DNA of 6,319 bases from contig JARIAA010000040.1 in the NCBI GenBank assembly GCA_029264635.1, forward strand, positions 1 to 6,319, in the 5' to 3' direction. Source of the DNA: Psychrobacter sp. (lineage in GTDB: Bacteria > Pseudomonadota > Gammaproteobacteria > Pseudomonadales > Moraxellaceae). The notes below the pieces were generated by a model. That model saw nothing but the letters and a program-made list of their open reading frames with translations, was not told where the DNA came from and searched no databases. A program made the position numbers and the translations under genes. This document shows, in pieces, positions 1 to 5,850 of the stretch (position 1 is the stretch's first letter; each line of letters begins with the position of its first letter).

Positions 1-464
1 ACTTTCGTATTGAGGTTGCAGCCTATCCTGAGATGCATCCACAAGCACGTAGCTTTGAGTTCGATGTCGACAATTTAGTGAACAAATACCAAGCTGGCGC
101 GAATGCGTCTATCACTCAGTTCTTCTATAATGCTGATAGTTATTTATATCTGCGTGATAGCTTAGAGAAGCGCGGTATCGATACGGTGGCTCAGCCTTTA
201 GTCGCCGGTATTATGCCGATTACCAACTCTAGCAATTTGGTGCGCTTTGCTGATAGCTGTGGCGCGGATATTCCGCGTTACGTACGTAAGCGGTTGGCAG
301 ATTTTGGCGATGACCGCACTGCTATTCGTGAGTTTGGCTTTGATGTCGTTTATCGTTTGTGCGAGCGCTTAATTAGCGAGGGCGTACCTGCCATGCATTT
401 TTATAGCATGAATAAGGTGGAGCCAAACAAGCGTCTGGTTGAAGCTTTGGGCCTAGCTTCTTAG
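1..464 (+). CDS. metF: 5,10-methylenetetrahydrofolate reductase, C-terminal part (5' end outside window)
   Basis: MetF reduces 5,10-methylenetetrahydrofolate to 5-methyltetrahydrofolate with FAD and NAD(P)H in the cytoplasm, supplying the methyl group for methionine synthesis. The reading frame is open from the window edge (first full codon at base 3) to a TAG at 462-464, giving about 153 residues of a family usually near 280-300. The visible part matches the second half of the TIM barrel: a YPEMHP motif at the start, AGANASITQFFYNADSY (the Gln of ITQFF contacts folate in the E. coli enzyme), PLVAGIMPITN, FADSCGADIPRYV, and a terminal EGVPAMHFYSMN segment. The ATG at 33 lies inside the YPEMHP motif and is not the start; the catalytic N-terminal half lies upstream. 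A terminator follows 28 bp after the stop, so the gene ends its transcript. No damage is visible. Identification is from remembered family motifs, and I consider it very secure. Confidence 0.96.
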   Translation, partial: FRIEVAAYPEMHPQARSFEFDVDNLVNKYQAGANASITQFFYNADSYLYLRDSLEKRGIDTVAQPLVAGIMPITNSSNLVRFADSCGADIPRYVRKRLADFGDDRTAIREFGFDVVYRLCERLISEGVPAMHFYSMNKVEPNKRLVEALGLAS

Positions 465-492
465 TATAAATATAAATTTATTAATAAAAATT

Positions 493-517
493 GGCGTTCT
501 TCGGAGCGCTTTTTTTT
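493..517 (+). terminator. Intrinsic terminator after metF
   Basis: A 7-bp stem (493-499 with 504-510, including two G-T wobbles) closes on a cUUCGg tetraloop at 500-503, an especially stable RNA loop. The stem is followed directly by a run of T to 517. It lies 28 bp past the metF stop and separates metF from rsmE. Confidence 0.9.
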
Positions 518-613
518 ATTCACTAAAATATACATAAATACCCTGTATAGAATCTATTTTTACTCCAAACCTAACTTATGATAGAGATAGCTTTCCCTAC
601 CTAGACAATATTC

Positions 614-622
614 TGGTAAAAT
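614..622 (+). promoter_or_regulatory. Candidate extended -10 promoter for rsmE
   Basis: TGGTAAAAT matches the extended -10 form TGnTATAAT at five of six hexamer bases. No good -35 is visible at 17-18 bp upstream (the best is a weak TTTCCC near 592), which is acceptable for an extended -10 promoter. Transcription would begin near 629, giving a leader of about 35 nt. A promoter is expected here because a terminator closes metF just upstream. This call rests on sequence pattern only. Confidence 0.45.
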
Positions 623-663
623 GTTGAGAAAAATTATTACACGAAATATAGGACTCAGCGACT

Positions 664-1560
664 GTGAGACGTTTTTTTTATGATACAAATAGTGAATATA
701 ATGCTGGTAGCAATTTGCATTATCCTAGACTGAGTACTTTTTCTGTTGGTGAAAGCGTCGCTTTAACAGAGAGCATTGTGCATCATTGGTGCCGCGTACT
801 GCGTGCAAATGTCGGCGATCAAGGTATTCTGTTCGATGGTTTTGGCGGTGAGTACCAAGTACAGTTACAAGATATCAGCAAAAAACAAGCCAATGTTATA
901 GTGTTAGGACATGTAGAGGATGATCGTCGCGCCCCTATTATAAGTAAAATAGGCTTGGTGATGAGCCGCGGTGAGCGGATGGATTATGCAATTCAAAAGG
1001 CTACTGAGCTTGGTGTGACAGCGATTCAACTGCTGAGCAGTCATCACGGTGAGGTCAACCTAAAACCTGCTCAAATAGATAAAAAACTACTGCATTGGCA
1101 ACAAATTGCTATTGCTGCGTGTGAGCAATGCGGGCTTAACCGCCCGCCGCTCGTTATTGCACCTGTGTCTATTAATGACTGGCTACAGGATTTAGCGACT
1201 CACTTTTCAGATTCGAAAATGGACGTCAGCTCTCTTGCTGTTAGTACTATTGTCGCAACACTTAGCCAAGACTCTTATTATCAACCGCTACAAAAACCAG
1301 CAGATTTGCGCATACAAATGAGCGTACCAGCGGCAGGACAGCCTACTATGCCTAATACCTTGTTGACTGTACTTGCTAAAAAATCGCCATATATTGAGTT
1401 ATTAATTGGTCCAGAGGGCGGATTAAGTAACGATGAGCGTGCTCAGGCAGAAAAAGTGGGGTTTTTACCTTGGCAGATTGGTTCGCGCGTGCTACGGACA
1501 GAAACCGCTCCTGTTGTCGCTTTGGCTACCTTACAGGCGCTTTATCAGCCAAATCAGTAG
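664..1560 (+). CDS. rsmE: 16S rRNA (uracil(1498)-N3)-methyltransferase RsmE
   Basis: RsmE transfers a methyl group from S-adenosylmethionine to N3 of U1498 in helix 44 of 16S rRNA, acting on the 30S subunit. The 298-residue protein has the PUA-like N-terminal domain (about residues 1-88, with HHWCRVLRANVGDQ and LFDGFGGEY) and a SPOUT knotted domain: VMSRGERMDYAIQKATELG (99-117), IAIAACEQCGLNRPP (148-162), GPEGGLS (249-255) and GSRVLRTETAPV (273-284), which form the cofactor knot. The start is GTG at 664: an in-frame TAG at 649-651 blocks any earlier start, the next in-frame Met (residue 100) is beyond the PUA domain, MRRFFYD is a typical RsmE opening, and AGGA at 650-653 lies 10 nt upstream. 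The protein is about 50 residues longer than E. coli RsmE (243 by memory), mostly from a poorly conserved insertion around residues 176-243. No terminator is seen after it. Confidence 0.95.
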   Translation: MRRFFYDTNSEYNAGSNLHYPRLSTFSVGESVALTESIVHHWCRVLRANVGDQGILFDGFGGEYQVQLQDISKKQANVIVLGHVEDDRRAPIISKIGLVMSRGERMDYAIQKATELGVTAIQLLSSHHGEVNLKPAQIDKKLLHWQQIAIAACEQCGLNRPPLVIAPVSINDWLQDLATHFSDSKMDVSSLAVSTIVATLSQDSYYQPLQKPADLRIQMSVPAAGQPTMPNTLLTVLAKKSPYIELLIGPEGGLSNDERAQAEKVGFLPWQIGSRVLRTETAPVVALATLQALYQPNQ

Positions 1561-1593
1561 AAAAACGCACTGACTTATAGCTAAAAATAGTCT

Positions 1594-1630
1594 TTAGCAG
1601 ACGCCTGCTTAAAAGCTACGATACTGCTAA
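1594..1630 (+). repeat. Overlapping inverted repeats with alternative pairing, downstream of rsmE
   Basis: TTAGCAG at 1594-1600 can pair with CTGCTAA at 1624-1630 (7 bp, perfect, 23-nt spacer). Its inner AGCAG (1596-1600) can instead pair with CTGCT at 1605-1609 across a 4-nt loop. The two hairpins exclude each other. No T-run follows either, so neither is a standard terminator. The short arms in AT-leaning DNA mean chance is possible. Confidence 0.35.
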
Positions 1631-1633
1631 GCA

Positions 1634-1656
1634 TATAATCATCACCTTATGATTAT
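1634..1656 (+). promoter_or_regulatory. Candidate -10 box overlapped by an inverted repeat, upstream of the c-di-GMP gene
   Basis: A perfect TATAAT lies at 1634-1639, without a clear -35 (the best is TTAAAA at 1609-1614 with a long 19-bp spacer). The -10 is overlapped by a perfect 8-bp inverted repeat, ATAATCAT (1635-1642) and ATGATTAT (1649-1656), separated by 6 bp. A start site near 1646 would fall inside the dyad, so a protein bound there could block the promoter. Function is inferred from position alone. Confidence 0.4.
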
Positions 1657-1709
1657 GGCATCACCCTAATATTGTACTCACTATCTTGATTGATTATAGA
1701 GCCTTTACT

Positions 1710-3416
1710 ATGTCTACCTTTGTTCCTATCTCGTCACCGATCAAGCAGCGAATACTGTCTGAGCTATGCGAACGCTTCGAAGATGCTGTCTTTATCTTAG
1801 ATGCCAAGCTGCGCTACATGTCGGTAAACGCCGCTTATGAGGTCATGATTGGCTACAAAGAGCCATACTTGATTGGTCGACCGCTTGGAATTTATGCTGC
1901 TGAATTTTTGTCAGAGCAAGAGCAGACGATAATCAATGATATCTCAAATCGTCTGGATGAGAACGGTTTTTATGAAAATAGTTTCGCCTTAACAAACCGT
2001 TATAGCCAAATAATCAACTGTCATATCTCTTATCGTAGAATTAGTATTGATGAAGGCGTTTACTATGTTGGTATGTTACGCGATATCTCTTCAATCGTAA
2101 AAGGTCGCCAGCAGGTTGCCCATCTGCTTAACTATAATCAATTGACTGGTCTACCTAATCGTAAGGTGTTTTTGAGCCAAACCAATGATGTATTGATGGA
2201 TACGTTTCAAGAGGTAGTGATTATTCGAGCCAATATTGATCGTTATCGTATATTGGTGAACAACCTTGGGCAAGACAATGTTGATACTTTGATAAAAAAA
2301 TTCGTGACAAGAATCAATAGTCTTGAGCTCAAACAGTTACTGTGCTTCTCACACTTTGGTGGTGACGACTTTGGGCTATTGTTTGAGTTTAGTGATGCCA
2401 ATATGGTACGTCATGAGCTTGATAGCTTTATGCATATTTGTGAGCAGCCTTTTGTCTTAAATAACACCAGTATTTATTTACAAATCTCAGTTGGCGTCAG
2501 CTTTTATCCTAAAGATGGTCATCAATTATCAAGCTTACTCAATAAAGCTGAAAAAGCACTACATTATGCCAAAAAACACGGCGGCGATGATATCTGCTGG
2601 TACAACGATGCCCTTGAACAAGAGTCCGTGGATAGCTTACAGTTGGAGGCTGAGCTGCGCAACGCAATCAGCGCCAAACAGTTTGTACCCTATTATCAGC
2701 CCAAAGTCGCTTTAGATACTGGAATGATTACAGGTTTTGAGGCCTTGGTACGCTGGCATCATCCTATGCGTGGTCTGCTGCAACCAAAGGATTTTATTGA
2801 TGCCATTATTAATCATAAACTGTCCTTTGATCTGTTTTGTCAAATGGCCTGCCAAATCGCTGAGCAATTGGTTATCTGGCAGGAGATGGGATTTACCCAG
2901 CACGTCTGTATCAATGCAGACGCCGCAGAATTTAGCAATCCTGAGTTTTTTGGCTTTATCAGTCGGCTATTTTATAAGCACTCTATTCATCCCAGCCAAT
3001 TACATATTGAGGTAACGGAATCCTCTTTGATGATGCGCCATGCCAGCGTTGAACAGCAACTAAACGCCATTAAAAAATTGGGCATCTGTTTATCACTTGA
3101 TGATTTTGGTACAGGCTATGCGTCGCTTAGTTATCTGCAAGAATATCCTTTTGATTTTATTAAAATTGATAAAAGCTTTATTGATAAAATCGTCGATAAT
3201 CGTACTCAGTCGGCGATTGTCAAAGCTATTTTGGATCTGGCAGTTGCGCTTGATATGAGCGCCATTGCTGAGGGTATCGAAACAAAAGAGCAGCGTGATC
3301 TGTTGTTAGAGATGGGCTGCGACTATGGTCAAGGTTATTGGTTTGAACGTCCTGTCCCTGCTGATATAGCGACTCAAATGTTAATCAACTCCCCTTTTTC
3401 TAAAGAATTCTTATAA
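1710..3416 (+). CDS. PAS-GGDEF-EAL protein, probable cyclic-di-GMP phosphodiesterase
   Basis: This cytoplasmic signalling protein of 568 residues has no signal peptide or membrane segment. A PAS sensor domain spans about residues 20-130, a GGDEF domain about 138-300 and an EAL domain about 312-560. EAL domains hydrolyse c-di-GMP to pGpG, and the residues needed are present: E344 of EAL, N402, E434 and E437 (IEVTE), D464 and D465 in DDFGTGYASL, K485, E521 (AEGIET) and Q541. The GGDEF domain appears unable to make c-di-GMP: its signature is GGDDF (217-221), the first metal-binding Asp is Asn (N175 in ANIDRYR), the usual Asn/Asp substrate region reads VNN, and no RxxD inhibitory site precedes the signature (KQLL instead). 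It may bind GTP as a regulator, but that is inference. I chose the ATG at 1710, with AGAG at 1698-1701, over an in-frame TTG at 1686 that lacks a ribosome binding site. No terminator is evident downstream. Confidence 0.92.
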   Translation: MSTFVPISSPIKQRILSELCERFEDAVFILDAKLRYMSVNAAYEVMIGYKEPYLIGRPLGIYAAEFLSEQEQTIINDISNRLDENGFYENSFALTNRYSQIINCHISYRRISIDEGVYYVGMLRDISSIVKGRQQVAHLLNYNQLTGLPNRKVFLSQTNDVLMDTFQEVVIIRANIDRYRILVNNLGQDNVDTLIKKFVTRINSLELKQLLCFSHFGGDDFGLLFEFSDANMVRHELDSFMHICEQPFVLNNTSIYLQISVGVSFYPKDGHQLSSLLNKAEKALHYAKKHGGDDICWYNDALEQESVDSLQLEAELRNAISAKQFVPYYQPKVALDTGMITGFEALVRWHHPMRGLLQPKDFIDAIINHKLSFDLFCQMACQIAEQLVIWQEMGFTQHVCINADAAEFSNPEFFGFISRLFYKHSIHPSQLHIEVTESSLMMRHASVEQQLNAIKKLGICLSLDDFGTGYASLSYLQEYPFDFIKIDKSFIDKIVDNRTQSAIVKAILDLAVALDMSAIAEGIETKEQRDLLLEMGCDYGQGYWFERPVPADIATQMLINSPFSKEFL

Positions 3417-3546
3417 ACCTATTGGGAGCTCATAGCTGGCAAAAATCACACTATGATTGACTCATTCTGCTACTTTTTACTCGTTATATAAAATATTTTT
3501 GCCCGCTATCGTTGATTATATAAAGGATGCAAGATGGGTTCATGAC

Positions 3547-3576
3547 TTACCAGTATTAGAACCAACCTTGTATAAT
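3547..3576 (+). promoter_or_regulatory. Sigma-70 promoter for the acyl-CoA dehydrogenase gene
   Basis: TTACCA (3547-3552, four of six matches to TTGACA) and a perfect TATAAT (3571-3576) are separated by 18 bp. Transcription would start near 3583, leaving an untranslated leader of about 210 nt before the ATG at 3796. This is the best promoter match in the region, but the long leader leaves room for a nearer promoter, for example TATGAT at 3655-3660. Confidence 0.6.
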
Positions 3577-3642
3577 TTCTAGTGAACGCCTATCTTTTGT
3601 GTTGAATATACTAATAAAGTTATCATTCTCTCATCACTTTTT

Positions 3643-3670
3643 AACGTTATTTTTTATGATTGGCAACGTT
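3643..3670. repeat. Paired AACGTT sites, possible operator
   Basis: AACGTT occurs at 3643-3648 and 3665-3670. The copies are 22 bp apart, about two helical turns, so both face the same side of DNA, and each is itself a palindrome. A -10-like TATGAT (3655-3660) sits almost exactly between them. The first copy extends to the 8-bp palindrome TAACGTTA. No binding protein can be named. Confidence 0.35.
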
Positions 3671-3691
3671 AGCTATTGTTATTGCTATATG

Positions 3692-3713
3692 GGCATCAGG
3701 CATAGGTGATGCC
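3692..3713 (+). repeat. 7-bp hairpin in the leader of the acyl-CoA dehydrogenase gene
   Basis: GGCATCA (3692-3698) and TGATGCC (3707-3713) form a perfect 7-bp stem with an 8-nt loop, ending 82 nt before the start codon. Only a weak AATTT follows, so it is a poor terminator. It could be an operator dyad or an RNA structure in the leader. Confidence 0.4.
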
Positions 3714-3795
3714 AGCAATTTCGTAGCTGCTAAGATATTCATAAATATAGCCATTTATTCGTTATCGATCATACTCCAACAAAGGATAAGACATT

Positions 3796-5589
3796 ATGCA
3801 GTATAAAGCCCCAATTCGTGATATGAAGTTTGTCATGCATGAGCTTTTAGAAAGTACCAAACATTATCAAACTATCAAAGACTACACGCATATTGAAGCG
3901 GACATTGTAGACAGTTATCTTGAAACGGCTGCAAGCTTTGCAGAAAACGAGCTGTCACCGCTAAACATGAGTGGTGATGCCGAAGGTTGTCATTTTGAAG
4001 ATGGTGTCGTGACTACGCCAAAAGGTTTTAAAGAAGCGTATAAGCAGTATTGCGAGCTTGGTTTTACCTCATTGACCGCTGAAGAAGAGTTTGGTGGACA
4101 AAACATGCCTATGTCTTTGAATTCTGCTATTTCTGAATTCATGGGCACGGCTAACTGGTCATTTGGTATGTATCCAGGTTTATCTGAGGGCTGCGTCTCC
4201 ACCCTTGAGCATCATGGCACGGATGAGCAAAAAAACAAATATCTGCCCAAATTGGTTGAAGGTACTTGGACAGGCGTCATGTGCTTGACTGAACCGCAGT
4301 GCGGCTCTGATTTGAATTTAGTACGCACTAAAGCTGACCCACAAGAGGATGGAACTTACAGCATCAAAGGCGGTAAAATTTGGATCTCAGCAGGCGAGCA
4401 TGACATGTCTGAGAATATCATTCATATCGTTTTGGCCCGTCTTCCAGATGCGCCAGCTGGCACCAAAGGTTTATCTTTATTCGTGGTACCTAAGTTCATG
4501 GTCAACGATGATGGCAGCTTAGGCGAGCGTAATGCAGTTTCTTGCGGCTCAATTGAGCACAAAATGGGTATCAAAGCCTCAGCTACCTGCGTGATGAACT
4601 ATGACGGTGCTACAGGCTTTTTGATCGGTGAGAAAAACCGTGGCCTGAACGTTATGTTCACTTTTATGAACGTAGCTCGTATTGGAACGGCCATCCAAGG
4701 CGTTACTGCTGCTCAGTTTGCGTTCCAAGGTGCTTTAGAGTTTGCCAAAGAGCGCTTAGCCTTTCGCTCATTAGATGGCGCTAAATTCCCTGACAAAGTC
4801 GCTGATCCTATCATCGTCCACCCTGCGGTTCGTGATATGTTATTGACGACTAAAGCGTTTGCCGAAGGTGGTCGCGCTTTAATCGGTTATATGTCGCAGT
4901 TTGCTGATACTGTAGCAAAAGGTGAAGGCGACGCACAGAAGTACGCGGATCAAATGCTATCATTGCTCACGCCTATCGGCAAAGCTTTCTTAACTGAGAC
5001 GGGTCTTGAAGCCGCTCATCATGGTGTACAAGCCATGGGTGGTAGTGGCTTCTGTACAGAATATGGTCTTGAGCAAAATGTACGTGATACGACCATCGCT
5101 TGTATTTATGAAGGGACGACTCAGATCCAAGCGCTTGATTTGATTGGGCGTAAAGTACTAGGCTCACAAGGTAAGCTACTTGCTAACTTTACCAAGGTCA
5201 TCCAAACGTTCTGCGAAGAAAATCAAGACAATAGTGAGATGGGTCAGTTTACGCGTCCACTTATGAGACTTATCAAAGAATGGGGCGATTTAACCTCGCG
5301 CATTGGCATGCAAGCGACTGAGAATCCAGAAGCAGTAGGCGGCGCTGCGGTTGATTATATGTACTTTAGTGGTTACGTTACCCTCGCTTATCTATGGGCT
5401 CGTATGGCACTCATTGCTCAAACTGAGATTAAAAACGGCAACAGCGAAAAAGAGTTTTACGATGCCAAAATGAAAACCGCGCAGTTTTACTTTGCTAAGA
5501 TCCTGCCGCGTACCAGCACTCATGTGCAGCGTATCGGTACGGGTGTTGAGCCATTTATGACTATGGATATTGAGCAATTTGCTTTTTAA
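3796..5589 (+). CDS. Acyl-CoA dehydrogenase of the long (about 600-residue) class
   Basis: This FAD enzyme introduces a trans-2,3 double bond into an acyl-CoA thioester, the first step of beta-oxidation or a related acyl-CoA breakdown route, in the cytoplasm with electrons passed to electron-transfer flavoprotein. The 597 residues show a short N-terminal segment typical of this class (MQYKAPIRDMKFVMHELL), an N-terminal helical domain, the flavin-binding signature MCLTEPQCGSDLNLV (162-176), KIWISAGEHD (194-203), and the second signature QAMGGSGF (412-419). The general base is expected to be E439 in CIYEGTTQIQ. About 130 extra C-terminal residues (roughly 465-597) form the helical extension found in Pseudomonas FadE1/FadE2-like and DmdC-like enzymes and absent from about 380-residue dehydrogenases. 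The substrate cannot be told from sequence: fatty acyl-CoA or 3-methylmercaptopropionyl-CoA are both possible, so I assign no symbol. AAGGA at 3782-3786, 9 nt before the ATG, supports the start. A strong terminator follows. Confidence 0.93.
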   Translation: MQYKAPIRDMKFVMHELLESTKHYQTIKDYTHIEADIVDSYLETAASFAENELSPLNMSGDAEGCHFEDGVVTTPKGFKEAYKQYCELGFTSLTAEEEFGGQNMPMSLNSAISEFMGTANWSFGMYPGLSEGCVSTLEHHGTDEQKNKYLPKLVEGTWTGVMCLTEPQCGSDLNLVRTKADPQEDGTYSIKGGKIWISAGEHDMSENIIHIVLARLPDAPAGTKGLSLFVVPKFMVNDDGSLGERNAVSCGSIEHKMGIKASATCVMNYDGATGFLIGEKNRGLNVMFTFMNVARIGTAIQGVTAAQFAFQGALEFAKERLAFRSLDGAKFPDKVADPIIVHPAVRDMLLTTKAFAEGGRALIGYMSQFADTVAKGEGDAQKYADQMLSLLTPIGKAFLTETGLEAAHHGVQAMGGSGFCTEYGLEQNVRDTTIACIYEGTTQIQALDLIGRKVLGSQGKLLANFTKVIQTFCEENQDNSEMGQFTRPLMRLIKEWGDLTSRIGMQATENPEAVGGAAVDYMYFSGYVTLAYLWARMALIAQTEIKNGNSEKEFYDAKMKTAQFYFAKILPRTSTHVQRIGTGVEPFMTMDIEQFAF

Positions 5590-5610
5590 TTATTGCTGCT
5601 CAACGGCAGT

Positions 5611-5624
5611 ATTGAGCGCTCAAT
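5611..5624. repeat. 14-bp perfect palindrome after the acyl-CoA dehydrogenase gene
   Basis: ATTGAGCGCTCAAT is a perfect 14-bp palindrome starting 22 bp after the stop codon. A further half-site, GCTCAA, lies at 5598-5603, exactly 20 bp before the palindrome's own GCTCAA, and can also pair with TTGAGC (5612-5617) over an 8-nt loop. It is separate from the terminator at 5659. It may be a protein-binding site or an RNA stem; no function is evident. Confidence 0.5.
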
Positions 5625-5658
5625 TTAGTTTTTAACTTAGCCTCTCAAACTTTTAATC

Positions 5659-5689
5659 GGCGACATACTTAGATATGTCGCCTTTTTTT
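5659..5689 (+). terminator. Intrinsic terminator after the acyl-CoA dehydrogenase gene
   Basis: GGCGACATA (5659-5667) pairs perfectly with TATGTCGCC (5674-5682) across a 6-nt loop, and seven T follow (5683-5689). It lies 70 bp past the stop codon and cleanly separates this transcript from the RHH gene. Confidence 0.95.
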
Positions 5690-5742
5690 GTCTATTTTTT
5701 AAAGAATTTGATAACTATTTTTAATTCGCAACAACCTTATAT

Positions 5743-5771
5743 TTGACAATATATTCGATTATTTTTAATAT
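5743..5771 (+). promoter_or_regulatory. Candidate upstream promoter of the RHH gene
   Basis: A perfect -35 TTGACA (5743-5748) is followed after 17 bp by a weak -10, TAATAT (5766-5771), within very AT-rich DNA. Transcription would begin near 5778, just before the inverted repeat at 5785-5809. The weak -10 makes the exact placement uncertain. Confidence 0.5.
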
Positions 5772-5784
5772 ATAGATCAAATAC

Positions 5785-5814
5785 ACTCCACGTGGATGTT
5801 ATATGGAGTATAAT
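5785..5814 (+). promoter_or_regulatory. Inverted repeat and second -10 box: likely operator of the RHH gene
   Basis: ACTCCA (5785-5790) and TGGAGT (5804-5809) form a 6-bp inverted repeat with a 13-bp spacer; with flanking bases, 8 of 10 positions match between arms. The left arm is also half of a 10-bp palindrome, TCCACGTGGA (5787-5796). A perfect TATAAT (5809-5814) abuts the right arm, and the left arm falls where that promoter's -35 would be (18-bp spacing), though it is a poor -35. RHH proteins often repress their own promoter by binding such repeats as paired dimers, so autoregulation is the simplest reading. It is inferred, not shown. Confidence 0.45.
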
Positions 5815-5850
5815 AAAAAGATTGAATGATTTTAGTTTAATGAGGATGAG

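Larger units (their letters stand above)
3417..3795 (+). other. 379-bp gene-free region and leader of the acyl-CoA dehydrogenase gene
   Basis: No credible gene was found on either strand. The region holds a good sigma-70 promoter (3547-3576), paired AACGTT sites (3643-3670), a GC-containing hairpin (3692-3713) and the ribosome binding site AAGGA at 3782-3786. No terminator hairpin with a T-run follows the preceding gene's stop, so some read-through from it is possible. The only start codons with upstream purines lead to peptides of a few residues (for example an ATG at 3534 that meets TGA after three codons). Confidence 0.7.

Noticed and set aside
529..549. TATACA-N9-TGTATA inverted repeat upstream of rsmE
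   Set aside because: A 6-bp AT-rich repeat is expected often by chance in DNA of this composition, and it is not placed over the predicted promoter.
1686..1709. TTG at 1686 as the start of the c-di-GMP protein
   Set aside because: It has no ribosome binding site and adds eight residues of no clear value; the ATG at 1710 has AGAG at good spacing.
3534..3545. AAAGGA followed by an ATG at 3534, resembling a translation start
   Set aside because: The frame reads only three codons before TGA, so it is not a gene; at most it is a relic or chance match.
3656..3709. A 17-codon open frame in the dehydrogenase leader starting at 3656
   Set aside because: It has no ribosome binding site and an odd composition (Cys and Tyr rich), and it overlaps the hairpin at 3692-3713.
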